A stretch of 64,000 nucleotides of DNA from Fomitopsis serialis (Eukaryota > Basidiomycota > Agaricomycetes > Polyporales > Fomitopsidaceae). Positions 47,260 to 59,460 of this stretch are shown here, one piece after another. Every line of letters begins with the position of its first letter. Positions within the stretch are counted from its first letter, which is position 1. The stretch lies in NCBI RefSeq assembly GCF_022376445.1, contig NW_025954977.1:248001-312000 (forward strand), in the 5' to 3' direction. The translations under genes were made by a program, and so were the position numbers. The notes under the pieces were generated by a model. The model made no database searches and was not told where the DNA came from. It saw nothing but the letters and a program-made list of their open reading frames with translations.

Positions 47260-49606
47260 TCAAAACCTAGCCTTGAGTTGCGAAGAGCCAGCGAGTGCGG
47301 CGTGGAGATCATACACGTTCTTCGCCGCGCGCTCGATCTCAGCGCAGAACTCTGCGTTCGGCATGTCCGTCAGCGAAGTTATGGTGTACTGCAGGTAATC
47401 TGCGGAGCGACCGTGAGCGACATGCTACACGTGCGCAAAGACGATGGACGACGCTCACCATCGAAGCCGGTCATGTACGGCACGCCGAACCCATTCGGGA
47501 CGACCTCGCCCCAGCCGTACGGCCCGAAGTGCTTGGAGAACACCGCGGACGTGCTGAGCACCCAGGTGCTCGACCGCTGCACGACCGGGTCCGAGAACAG
47601 CTCGGGCATATGCTCGCCCTCCCTCACGGACTTGCGCAGGCCTACAACAATCACAACGTCAGCTACCAACGGACTACGCGTTGCCCAGCTCGACCTCGAC
47701 ATTACGCACCGAGCAGATGCCTGTCGATTCCAAGCCCATTGCCCGCCCGCTTCGCCCTCGCCACATGCGTCTCTACCGCCCTCTTGAACAGCGTCCCCCT
47801 CTCCTCAGTGCCCACCGCCGGGTCATCCATACTCTTGACCCACGCGTCCGCGTCCGCGCTCACCACACGGATCGCCTCCGTCCGGCCCTTGAAGAATCGC
47901 CTCGTCGACGCCGCCTCGTACGTCCCGCCCTCGCGGCGCTCGCCCCGCGCGCGGAGGAGCCGTGCGTACGCGAGCTGGATGAGCAGCTGCGCCCACGAGT
48001 CGGGCGACACTCGGAACGCCTTGATCGCGGCCTTGCCGTACGGCGTGCGCACGATGTTGAGTGCTTGGCTCGACGCGAGCGCGTGTGCCGCGCGGGCGGC
48101 CTCAACGACCGCCGCGTCTGTCTCTGCGGAGACGTGCCAATCTAGGGGGGTTGGCGGCGGCGGGGACGATGGAGTCGTTGATGGGGAGGAGGCGGCAAAA
48201 TCGGGTGAGGCGATGGTGTCGAGGACGACGTCGCAGAGGTAGACGGTGGGCGTGCCATCCATGACGGAGTGCTCCCCGACGAAGCCTGCGACGCCGTCGT
48301 CCGTGACGACGAACTGGCACGGCTTGTCCATCCACCGGTTGCGTAGGCCCATCTGGGAGGGCTCTGGCGTGGGCGGGAGCGCGCCGTGCCAGAGCAGTCG
48401 GCTATGCGCGACCAAGTCGGGCGCGTGCTCTTTATCGAGGCAGAGGACGAAGGCGGCGGAGTGGATCGTGCGTAGGATTGCTTCGTTGTGAGGGTCCGCT
48501 GCGAGTGTGTCGTAGTCCTGGTATCGTCAGCCTGGCTGTGTCTCGTTAGACGCAGTTCGACACGTACCTTTGTCCAAACATCCCGGTTGGACGCCGTGAG
48601 GAGACCTATCGCAGGATGTTCTTCATGAGTGTTCTCATATATGTGCTGTATCTGGCTGGAGCCTCCGACTCAATGGACCTTCCAAGACAATGTAGACTGA
48701 ACATACCTCTGCAGCTCATCGACACTTAGAAGCCGACCATTCTGCCATGGATCGAGTTTCCATACGCGACCACGACGAAGTACTACGACGTGCCCCGAGT
48801 CTCCGTTGTCACCTTCACGCGCATGTGTGACACTCCAGTCAGCCGGTTTCCCGGGCACACGGCAGCAGTCGAACATCCATCGATATGTATCTACACAGAT
48901 GGGCCCTTCCTTGGTAGCCTCTGGTGGCAGCGTGCCAAGTTTGTATCGCTGTCTGAAGAGCATCGCTGCCCGGACGATCGACGCTGCGCGATGCAGCGCT
49001 GTCTGCGGAAGGTGCGCCGGATGCGCGTCGAAACCATCTACGATGACGAAGTCAGGCAGAATATACCATCCACGGCAAAAGGACACGTACAGTAGTAAGA
49101 TACATTGATGCAGACCTGTATAAGTCGTCGATGAGTAGAACCACTAACTATCCAAGCAAAGAACATACTGAATCCCGATAAGTTAGATACCCGCCATCGT
49201 CCCACCATTCCTCCAGCCAGTGCTCTGCTTTCGCCTGCCGCTCAGCCAGACGCCTCTGCAGCTCTTCCGCGGGGCCCTTGGCAAATTCGTCCACCTTGCC
49301 AATGGCGGTCGCGTACTCTGCATCGTCCCATGCGATGGGTCGCAGGGTCTCCTTCAGGGTATCGAGAGTGTCCTTCAGCGGAGGCACTGGCAGTTGCGGA
49401 AGCTTGGCTTGTGCCGCAAACGTAGTACCAGGGAGTGGTGCCGGGGCAAGAGCCTTCCAGTTGCTGGGGCGCTGTCGCGTATTCACCGTCGACATCCTGC
49501 GCGCGATGCGTACGTTGGCCGCGACTCGCGACGCTTTACTATGCGGAGGGTAAGTGAGAGCACGGGCTGCGGTGGCTAGATCGGCATAGCGTGCTCGGGA
49601 GGACAT
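47260..49606 (-). CDS. CAT2: Carnitine O-acetyltransferase
   Basis: This moves acetyl groups between CoA and carnitine for transport between peroxisome, cytosol and mitochondrion. The exons give LPQLPVPPLKDTLDTL, WLEEWWDDGGYLTYRDS, INVSYYYGF, ASIVRAAMLFR, VDTYRWMFDCCRVPG, NRDVWTKDYDTLA, CQFVVTDDGVAGFVGEHSVMDGTP (catalytic His in EHS), RFFKGRTEAIRVVS, HLLGLRKSVREGE, STSAVFSKHFGPYGWGEVVPNGFGVPYM and a C-terminal exon ending SSQLKARF. All splice sites examined are GT-AG, and no frame break was found. The first 37 residues are arginine-rich with one acidic residue, like a mitochondrial presequence. A second Met at residue 38 could start a shorter form. The ending ARF is only weakly like a peroxisomal signal. 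Confidence 0.95.
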
Positions 49607-50209
49607 GCCCTAGAGTGCGTCGATGGTCTGAGGCTAGAAGAATGCGGGGATCTTATACCCCGCATTGTGCACGATCGCTTCGAAGCAGGCACCCACCCAT
49701 GTGAATTCGCCTGCAAGACGCGGTCAGCTGATTCGCGTCGCGCCGCACATACGAGTGCCCGGTCATCGATCCCACCCGAGCGCGCAGGCAAAGGGTCAGT
49801 CCGACTCAGAACACTGTCGCGGAGAGAAGTACGCGTCGGACAGAGTACAAGGCCAAACTGAACTCGTACAGATCTCCTCCTCTGAGGACGACAAGGCACA
49901 ACATCGTGCTCATACAGGTTCTATCATGGCATGACTAATCGTTAGCTACGCTTATCGTAACAATGGCTACAAATGCAAGTAGGATATATATATGCTGTGC
50001 AAGGAAGCGAACAGATGTGTATAAGACAACAATGACACAACTTTTCAGACACGGCGCGGCCGCCAGTAACAGCGGCCGCCATCAGAGCAGAATGAGGGAC
50101 GAACGAAGGGTGCGAAGGCGGCCGAAGCATCGGGAGGCGCAGCACAGCGCGCCCTCCTCGACGCCCGCGCGCAGCATGATGAGGGACGCCGGACGAGCAC
50201 ATGCAAAGG
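49607..50209. other. Intergenic region
   Basis: This holds the promoter of the carnitine acetyltransferase gene and the 3' flank of ROM2. It contains two direct copies of GCGGCCGCC (50056-50064 and 50072-50080) and a 14-base match to the Tn5 mosaic end (50013-50026). No gene was seen. Confidence 0.45.
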
Positions 50210-53200
50210 CTATGACATCGCGTTCGGCGACGCCATCTGTAACCTCATCACTCGGTCGTCCGAAACCATGAGTATCTCGTCGCGCCCTGCAGTGGATTGC
50301 GGCCGTGACTGATAGGGGTTAGAATACGCCGGCTGTGGTGACGGAGCACCATAGCCGTTGAGGGATTGCCGGCTTCCATACGCGTTCTGGTTGACAGCAT
50401 ATTGGTTGTACCCGTAACCCTGTTGGTATTGTTGTGGCTGCGAGGCGGAATGTGTCGTCGAGGGAGGAGTGTCGGCGAAGAGGAGACGTAGGTTGTTGCC
50501 TTGGATGATCTGCGACATCGCACCGGTCTCGACATGTCGGATCTCGACGAAAGTCGGCTCAAACGCGAGAACGTATGGGTAATGAAGAGCTATCATATGT
50601 CAGTTTACCAATAGCGGGTCACCAGCGTCACGACTACTCACCGAACCCTGTCGGATAACCCTCCCAGTAGACCATGAAGTCTTTACGTGACCTCCAGCCA
50701 GTCCTGTTCACGTAGAATGCGAATTCTGACATATCTTTGTTAACCATCTGGATTGAAATGTCAAAAGGTAGGGCATACCGTCGTAGCACAGCAGGAACTC
50801 GCTGTCGATGCGGTAGATCGCCAATGGGCGCAGACCTTCCCGTCTGCGCACAAAGTCTAGCGACTGATCAGAAGGGTCAAGTAGGCCCTGCGTATCTAGC
50901 GTTTCGAGATCGACGATCTCGAAGCCGTTCGTACACCCTACACAGAGCTTCGTCTTCAGGAAGTGGATGGAGCTCGACTGCACAGGAATATAGAACTCCT
51001 ACAGAATGTCTGGTGAGACGTAGCCCCCGACGACTACAAGAGAATACATGCCTTGAATACGCGCAGCGTATCGTTTCCACCCTGAAGCAGCTTCTTGAAC
51101 GTAGGCTTACTCCGGCCGCGGACGTTCTGGTCGATGGGCTCCAGGGTCTTGATGGTGCTAGACAACGGGCTCGCCTTGACCACGCAGACGAGCGTCTTGC
51201 CCAAGCAGACACCTGCCTTGAAGAACGAGATGTGCGACGCTATCCGCTTGCCACGCTTCAAGCCAGCGAGGGGGTCCTTCGGGTCGAGGGCGTCGAGTGG
51301 GAAGGTGATGACTTGGCGCTCTGGGCACCACATTGTCAGAGCTTCGTTCACGAGTCAAACAGTTGTGAGCGCGTACCGGACAGGACGACCAGGAGCTGGT
51401 AGTCCTCAAGAACATCCACCTGCGAGACGTCCTTCAGGGCAAGAAAACGCAGTGGCTCTCTTCGTTCCCAGAGGTTGGAGATGTAAACACCATCATCCGT
51501 GCCATACACAGCTCGCTTGCCATTGTCTACCACCCGTCTCATCAGCAGAAGTCCGTGAACTATCAAGACGCATCACTGACTGAAGGGGGCAGCACAGTTT
51601 ACCCGGTTGGGGCCCAAGAAGAATCCCTCGCTGAGCGTCACCGTCTCGAAGACCATACTCCGCTCGTGCATGAGGTCCTGCTGCTTCTGTATGTTCTCGA
51701 CCCACTTCCGCTGGCTGACATACGTGCTGGCCCACAGCGTCATCTGGTAATACTTCCGACCCAGGTGCACGAAGGTAATGGAGAAGCCGCCCTTGTTATC
51801 CTTCACGGCTACAGCGGGAGCATGGGGCGAATTCTTCATGAGCTTCTGCTTCTCCCTGTCTTTCGGCTTCCCAGTCGGGAAGTCGTCTGGGGCAGATACA
51901 AGCAATAGCTCGAGGGGGATGGGCTGACAATGTGATGTCAATGACCGGACATATACGGAGAGTACGGATATACATACCCGGCGATACACTTTGTACTGCT
52001 CGCCCTTGCTCTTGGCCTTCACCATGAGCAGAGCATGGTCGAAGAGGAAAACCGAAAGCTCGGAACTATCCCCTTGCTTCTTGAGCGCACCCTTGTAGAT
52101 GAGCTCGCGTCCCTCCTCTTTGAGCCGAAGGTCCTATCAAACCAAAGGCATCAGCCCTCTGACGCAGAACAGCCAGATCGACACGCACAACTTCCTCTCC
52201 AGGGCGGAAGATCAGCTGCTGGTCGAGCTGCAAGAGGTTGAAGCGGTTCTCCGCCTTGCCCGTCTCGTGATTGACGGCCTTCAAGAACTCGCGGACAATC
52301 TCGACGGCTTTGGGCAAGGCGGCCTTATCGGGGCTGTCATCCGGTGTTTGCTTGAGGACTGCCTCCAGAAGCAGAGGGTAACGGGCAAGTCGAGTAGTCG
52401 GCTTCGTAAGGTAGCCGTTCAGCTCGAGCTTACGCGACTCTGGTCGACGTTCCACTTCCTGGAATGATAGCGCAGCCATGAGCGCATGATCATCACTGGA
52501 AAGACACGACACTCACCTCTACGAACTGAGCGAACGCTGGGTTCGAGCTCTTCTCCTTCTCAAATTCGTACTTGCCATAGAGCTGGTGAGCGCCATACGA
52601 TACGAAGGGGCTGAAGTGAGGCACCGCCTCCAGGAGCACGTCGCCTATTTGCTCGACCACTGCATACGACTTCTGACGCTTGTTGAGAGCGTCTCGTAAT
52701 CGCGTGTTGACAGCGATGATGTCGTTGATGTTCCAGAAAACCTGCTCCAAGAAGTCGGACCGTCGAGGCTCAGGGATGATATCGGATTCCTTGAGAGGCT
52801 TCATCCAGAGCTAAGCGTATCCAATCGTTAGTTATGACAAGACGGTGTCGGTACAGCCGCAAGAGTACTCACGTCGCGCAGATATTCCATGTCCCGCACG
52901 AAGTCACGCTCAGTGTAGATGACCTCGTTGATAGCCTCTTGGCGTTTCTTCTCGGCATCCGAGACGCTGTTAACCACCTCCTGCGGTACGGAGTGGATCC
53001 ACAACGTGCCGGGCTCCTGTGGACACATCTCAGTAGGCCAGATACATAGAGCAGAACATGGGCACATACAACAAGGTCGCCCAAACTCTCTCGGCTGATC
53101 TGCTTCTTGAGCCCCGGCTGTGGCTTCATGTTCAGACGAGCCTGCTGCTCCAGTCGTCTTGGACAAGCGATCGAGTAGCAGAGTTGATCACGAGAACATG

Positions 53201-54869
53201 TTGGAGAGTAACAATCGGTGAGGAGGGTGAACACCCCAGACGGCAAAGGCGCATCGTCAGACGAGACTGAGCCTCTACGTGGCCGCGATGCAGGCGACGT
53301 TACAGAATCTGGCGGGGAAGGTGAGCTGGGCCGCGAACCGTCCTTGAAAGCCTTCTCGGCATCAGACTCGGCGGTAGGGGACGGGCTTTCCTTCGAAGCT
53401 GACGTGTCCGCACCGTCGTTTATGAGCGGCCGGCCAGGAGCTTTCGTGATTCCCTCACCGTCTTCTTCGACGTTCACCAGTTCTCCACTCACAAACGGGC
53501 TAGGTAGTTTCGTCCTAAACTGATACAGGTCGTGTGCGGAGTCACGCAGGCGGTGATCGTACGTAACCGCGTGGAAGAACTTCTGTGCATCCAGGGCACG
53601 GCCGAGGAGGAGGGCAAGATTTCGATCGGTGGTCTTGATGATATACGCGATCTTGTCGACTGCCTCGCGGCCATCGAACGCGTCCTTGTATGTGAGACCA
53701 TCCTTCACACGATCCTGCAGCACAATCCTGGCCTTGAATGCCTCCGCAATGCGCGATAGCAGCGCCGGATATACAATGGGCGTGCGCGAACGAGGCGGCT
53801 TCGCTGCAGGCGAGTCACGCCCACCCGTAGCTGGTGGTACTGGCGGACGCGGAATCCGGCCCGATTCGATCATCGCACGAAACTGAGGGGTCATCGTCGC
53901 GGACATGGACCGTGAGCGATCTTGACCAATATGATCCTTGCGGAAAGCTGGGCCGGGAAGTGTCCGAGACGACTCGGACGAACGGCGCCCGTTGGTGCTG
54001 GACATGTCGACCATGGTAGATGAAGCCGGCGAGCCAATCTTCGGCCCAGAGGGAACAGCAGTATCCAGCTGTAGAGGATAGGGTCGTGATGAAGACGCGG
54101 TCGGGAAGGCAGAAAGTTCGGGACTCGTGTATTGCGAAGAGGCGGCTGAGAGGCGTGAGCGGACACTGCTGGCCTGAGAGCGATGTCGGGACGGCGGGAG
54201 CTCACCATTACTGTCCTCCGTGCCTGGGTCGCTGGGGGTTGCCGCCTCCGTTACGAAGTCAATGCCCAGCCTCCCGTCGGTGTCGATATTGACGCCAAGG
54301 ATAGGCACGTCGGGCAGCACAGGCTGGGGATGGCGAGAAGGAGACAGTTGGTGACTCGTGGGACCGTTCATATAGACCTGAGCCTGGTACGCCTGCGCAG
54401 GCGTGAGGCCCCCTCGTGTCAGTACCTCGAGACTGGCATCTAGAGGCTCTTCGGGAGGCGGCGCGATCACGCCGGGCGAGCTGGCAATAGACCTTGCCCG
54501 GCTAATGATAGACGGCGCGGCGAGCGAGTTCGTCTGCGAGTAGTTCGCAGGCGGATGCTGGTAGGGAGGATATCCCTGCGGAGGGGGGAGGTAGGACTGT
54601 CGGTACGTCGATGGCGGCGCCTGGGGCTGGAGGGGGTAGTTGACAGACTGGGCGCGCGATGAGCTCGAGGCTCTCCTGTCTACCTGGCCACCGTATTGCT
54701 GTGGGTAGTACGGATATTGGGGCCCGTTGGGGGGTGGACTCTGCTGGAGGAGGGGATATTGACCAGGATGGGAGTTGGGCTGGTGATGAACAACACTCGG
54801 ACGGCCGAAGATGGACTCATATGCAGCATGGCGTTTATCGGGCTGTCGAGGGCCGAGTGGTCTATCCAT
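50210..54869 (-). CDS. ROM2: Rho1 guanine-nucleotide exchange factor (ROM1/ROM2 type)
   Basis: This activates Rho1 in cell-wall integrity signalling at the plasma membrane. From ATG 54869 (MDRPLGPRQPDKRHAAYES) a long first exon codes a tyrosine/proline/glutamine- and serine-rich tail of about 350 residues. A DEP domain follows (YPALLSRIAEAFKARI, LDAQKFFHAVTYDHRLRDS). After an intron (donor GTATGT) come PGTLWIHSVPQEVV and the DH domain (INEVIYTERDFVRDMEYL, FWNINDIIAVN, LTKPTTRLARYPLLLEAVL), then a PH domain (DLRLKEEGRELIYKGALKK, FLFDHALLMVKAKSKG, FHLGRKYYQM region) and the CNH domain (AVYGTDDGVYISNLW, EPIDQNVRGRSKPTFKKL, LDTQGLLDPSDQSLDFV, HYPYVLAFEPTFVEIRHVE). The QPQQYQQGYGYNQY tail ends at 50210. 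The domain order and roughly 1,200-residue size fit Rom2. No break was found. Its 3' part is duplicated at 40.4-41.8 kb. Confidence 0.94.
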
Positions 54870-57060
54870 CGCGGCCGACGGCAAGCAGGGCGTGGACGAG
54901 GTCGAGCAGAGCTTGCTCGTTGTACGAGACAACGGGAAGAAGGTGAACAAGCGCCCGCGCCAAATAGTCTAATCACTGTTGCAGGCCTTCGCCACGGCCA
55001 AACACCTTGAACCGCAACACACACGTTGACCATGCCAGTCTCAGTCATGCCGCCGGCCAAACATCCCAAATAATACTAGTCCAGCTTTCGTCTGATGAAC
55101 CACGATGCGCTGAGCGAGTTGGCCGTCTGCATCCGCATCGCAAGGAGTCCAGGACACCGCAATCAGGTCTTTCAACGCGACTCGATGCTCAACGTTTCAA
55201 CCTGAACAAATGGTCCTTTCGATGTGGGTATCCTACTGTATATGCATAAGATCGCAGTTCACTTGTCGAGGCCTATGACTGGTCCTCGAGGATTGCGCAG
55301 GGTTCTGCGTAACAGCGTCGTAAGTGCCCGAATCTTCTCGCTCAGGTACCGTGCGATGATAATCAGAGCCGTGAATACTTGAATAGCCAGGATGCTACGA
55401 AGGGGTGACATCATTTGCGGGGACGGACACGCCTGCTTGGGGCTGGCGGGCGAACCGTGTGGCCGGCTTGCACATCCCGGGCGCCGCAATCTGCAGTTGC
55501 AGCCTGCCGTTGTGGCAAGCTGGCTGCGACGCATGATCTCTTTGGCCACAAGCTTTCGCTGGGTCAAGAGAGAGGTCCACCCAGATATACTGGCAGCATC
55601 GCGACTGCGTACCCGGAACCGTCAGCTACATATGGGACACAACACCTTGTGCACGACCTCTTACCTTCCCAGCATCAAGAGGACCTGCTCGCTACTACTT
55701 ATTGCCAGCGCCATGCTGCGCACAGACTAAAGGGTACGTGGGTAAGTCCTGGGTAAGTCAAAGAAGCCCAAAGATCGTTCGCTCCTGCAGGAGCCAGTGA
55801 GTTGCAGGCCTCTGAATGGGCAAGCAGTTGAAGACGCTCCACCAGTACTGGGTGTTTGCAGTATTTGGCTGAGAAACTGTGCGGATAAACTAGAAATGAC
55901 TATTACACATCTGTCGTGCAGTTTGCGATGCATTCTCACCTTGCGGTACGCACAGGTTCGATAACCCGTTGATTATCAGTCCTGTTCGCCATCCTCATAC
56001 TTACAAAGGTCTGCCATGCCTCATACGCGGATGTAAAGACAATATCATCACTGAACTTGATGATACTCGGGCCATAATGTCGATGCAGCGGTCGGCGCAC
56101 AGCACGTCATCGGTACGTCGGAAATATCGGCGTTGGTCACAGTACTTTGACGAAGTGGTTCAAGGACATGATTCATTCGCTCATTCCATCTGCAGAGCCT
56201 TCTGAATCAAAAGGCGGCCATGCGGTTGCTCAGGCTGTTTATTGCTGCTGTCACTGAGGTGAGCGTTGCTACCTCTCGGCTACCGAAAGGGGATGACGGT
56301 GTGATAGTGGGATACTCGTCGAGCGCGATCCTCGGAGTCGTCTGCGTACACGTAGGTCGACTGTATATCCCGCAAGCTTCGGAATAGTTTGCTCGGGTGT
56401 TTGACGAACGGGACCGTCATCGCACCGCCATCGGCGATCGATCAAGGCGGGACGGAACGCAACGACACGATGAGGCGTGCTCCTGCCAACAATATCAATG
56501 CAGTGTAGATGTCACTGGCGGTGGGAGCTGACGCGCCTCACGGGTGTAACGTCTGCAAACCGCTCGACATTGAACACAGTGATGCGCATGCTCGTCTTCA
56601 CGATCTCCTGTCCATCGCTCGTGAGTGTCCGTCGCGGCTGTACGAATATCGCTGTGCAGATGAGGTACTTAGTTGCATGTCTCGGTAGGTCACCGCGATT
56701 GGTTCTCCTACCAAATCCGTGATTTTGTACTCATGCGCTGTTACCCGGAATGGCAGGGCTGAAGTGCCTCTTGACCTCATAGGCAACTGCCTTGGGTAAT
56801 AGCATGTGCCGCAGACAGGCCCAGTCACACACGGTCCGATATGAAAGTTACTGGCGAGATGTTCCCAGACCACATTGCTGTGTCGGGCCTGGATGCGGAC
56901 CCGCCGGAGATGTCAACTGTCGTCCCTGATGCTCGCGCCCCCCTGGATGCGGTAAGTGTGCGCTCGGCGCTCTGGCGGTGCGGGAGGATCGGTGCAGCTG
57001 GGGCTATCCAGGGGCATAAGTCGCACCTCTGCTATGCAGAGCAGACCTCGGTGCCACAGG
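54870..57060. other. 2.2 kb without a recognisable gene
   Basis: The left end carries the ROM2 promoter. Minus-strand frame 55259-55567 has a hydrophobic segment followed by LRRTLRNPRGP, faintly like a cytochrome P450 N-terminus, but nothing supports it. A 59-codon plus-strand frame from 56508 (MSLAVGADAPHGCNVC) is unassigned. Confidence 0.35.
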
Positions 57061-57068
57061 TATAAAAG
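57061..57068 (+). promoter_or_regulatory. TATA box of the following gene
   Basis: TATAAAAG, 66 bases before the start codon at 57134. The consensus match and spacing are good. Confidence 0.65.
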
Positions 57069-57133
57069 CCATGCACCTGACGTAGGTATGTTCCTACCCT
57101 CCCGCACCTGCACACTGAACTCAAGGTCTCCGA

Positions 57134-58774
57134 ATGCCCAGGAAGAAGCGCTCTCGCGGTGGCAACCGAGACAACGAACAGAATGATGGCCACCGGCGCC
57201 TCCCGTCTCGCATCCCGGATTCACCTGGTGTGCGTGATGCTGTCTTTTGATCTGTAACTGACCTGTCTGACGACCCTCCAGTATGTCACATGGGGCGAGC
57301 GGCCCTTTGGTCGAACTCGGGGAGGGCCAGCATCTGTTCCTACTGGTGTTTCTTCCGAGATCGATTTCTCTCTCCAAGACCATGGTGGGAGCACAGAATG
57401 TTCGCCGGTCTCATCCGGACAGAGCTCTTTGTCTTTGTCTCCAACGAGAGCTACCTCCTCGACGAGAGGGCACCGACAAAGGCGGTCTGGTGGACATAAT
57501 GAACTGGCAGTCGGCGAACCTACCTCATCCGTAACACCATCGAGTGAGAGAGGTGGCTCGTGGTCACCTAGCACTGTCGCATCATCTGCAGGACCATCCG
57601 GCACCTCTCCGCTCCGCGAACGATTCTCTCCGTCTCGCCTGGAGTACGCTCCCAATGCTCCGCAAGGTTCCCCGACTCGTCCACAGCATTCTTTCGCAGA
57701 TCAGCAAGCCGTCCCGTCGCACCACCACTCTCCCGCTGCTCGTCCTCAGCACCGTCACAGATACCAACCCTACCCAGGGCCAGCTCCGACTCGACAGTCT
57801 GTGGTCGCCCCCCAACCTCGAGTCCCGCTGGCCAGTTCCTCATCCAGCGTCCCGGGAGTATCAGGTGAGTAATCCCGTAATGCCGCGAACCTCGTCTTCA
57901 TGTTAGCCCTGGCAGCGGTGGGCTTGTATCCTGCGCCAGAGGTCAACGTGCCGCCTGCGTACGGCTACACGGAGCCCGTGACTGATGATGCGCAACAGTG
58001 GCCCCAGTCCGACCCTGCTTTCAACACATACGGTTCATTGCCTGCTCTGGACGCCAACCTTTCGCATCTAAATTATTTTGCACCACCTACGGAGCAACAC
58101 ACGTCGCATATCTATCAAAGTATACCCCAGCAGATACCCTTCCATACGCAGCACGTACCCGACTCTTCCTCCCAATACGCGCCTTTTCCTGCGCAAAGCT
58201 CCGCCAATCCTTTCGGCTACTACGGTTCCGAGGCACAGAACAGGAATACCGCATATGACAACGCTGCGATGCAATATCCTCAGCACGCACAGAACGCGCC
58301 GTTTGTGTATGGCTCCGCTGAACAGCCTCAGACAAGTTCAATGCAGTATCCGTCCTACCAGTGGACCACTGGTCCGCCCAACAGTGTGGCATCCACGAGT
58401 CAAATGGGACGAGCACATGGCGCACCCCTCGCACACATTCCCATGTCCCGTTCCTGTCGCTCAGATACTACCCTAAACCTCGAGCAGCCATCGCATCGTT
58501 TCCCGGACACGCGGAGAAGCCCTAGTACGCATTCGGCAGCAGGTCATGACCATAGTCGGTGTTTCTTTCGCAGCAAATATGTATCGTTGTGACCTGATCT
58601 CTTTCCACAGGTCCAGTATACCTGACGGACCCCTATGCCTCGTTGCGTTCACGAGGCTCGCGCCAGCCGGAGGGCGTTCACAGCGCGCCTCCGTTTGCAG
58701 ACCCAAGTGCGGGATTTCCCAATGCGACGGACTTTGCGCAGCCTCCTTTCTCTGAGTCCCGACGCAGCGTGTAA
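57134..58774 (+). CDS. Unknown low-complexity protein (S/P/Q/Y-rich)
   Basis: Exon 1 starts MPRKKRSRGGNRDNEQND, a basic stretch like a nuclear signal, and ends IPDSPG. After a 52-base intron comes YVTWGERPFGRTRGGPAS, then a long serine/proline/histidine-rich region. After a second intron comes a tyrosine/glutamine/proline-rich region (NLSHLNYFAPPTEQHTSH, SSSQYAPFPAQSSANPFGYY). After a third intron the last exon codes VYLTDPYASLRSRGSRQPE, NATDFAQPPF and ends SRRSV at TAA 58772-58774. No known domain is visible; it is mostly disordered in composition. The TATA box upstream and consistent exon frames make a real gene likely. A nuclear regulatory or RNA-binding role would be a guess from composition alone. 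Confidence 0.65.
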
Positions 58775-59460
58775 CTATCTAGCTTCCGGCTCGCTCTGTA
58801 TCACTGGTTGCCCTAGTTTCCATCCCCTTGTGCGAAATACGGACGCGCTCTTCTTACGCCTTACGGCGCAGATTAGCCTGTGCACCCCTATTACTGGATT
58901 ACTCCTGCATCCTGCATGGGTTACTTGATCCCTTAACATGTTAGGCACCATGGTCACGGTGTTGCAATCATACCAGTACTTGCAGCGGTCCTCCAGGACC
59001 TCTGAGTCGTTCCACGGTTTGTCAGTATACCCAATTGTAACGGTGTAAACTGTGTGTGGCTCGAGGGACATCTCCTACTCGGCTACCGTGAAAATGTTTC
59101 TCAGGAATCTCGGGCAAACAGTACACCAACATGCCACCACAGTTCACAGCTACCTGCGCAGGTACCTACTGTACTGTGTGTTTCGCAGAAGATATGCGTC
59201 CGTGGTACTCAACTGACCGAGTAGCCCAACCTTACCGAAATCCCGACAGGAAACAGTACTTAGAAACTGAGAGAGAAAGGCTCGGCATTCCGATCGACAA
59301 ATATGTTGTATGAATTACAAGTGTCCTAATCGGAAGCTTCAAGTTACTAGTCTCAGCACAAATCCGTGGTATATGTAGGGTTCGTCTTATAGTACGAGGG
59401 CAGGAACAATAAGGTTAGGCAATTCAGCACTGTCCGCAAGGCGTGAATCAGACTGGACAT
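58775..59460. other. Convergent intergenic region
   Basis: This lies between the 3' ends of the unknown gene and SEC1. A 60-codon frame at 59131-59313 (MPPQFTATCAGTYCTVCF) is unassigned. Nothing else was seen. Confidence 0.45.

Noticed and set aside
55259..55567. Possible cytochrome P450 N-terminus on the minus strand
   Set aside because: Only a hydrophobic stretch and an NPRGP segment are suggestive; the helix I, ExxR and heme-binding regions are absent nearby.
59131..59313. 60-codon plus-strand frame between convergent genes
   Set aside because: It is short, has no domain and no promoter signal, and lies in a 3'-to-3' gap.
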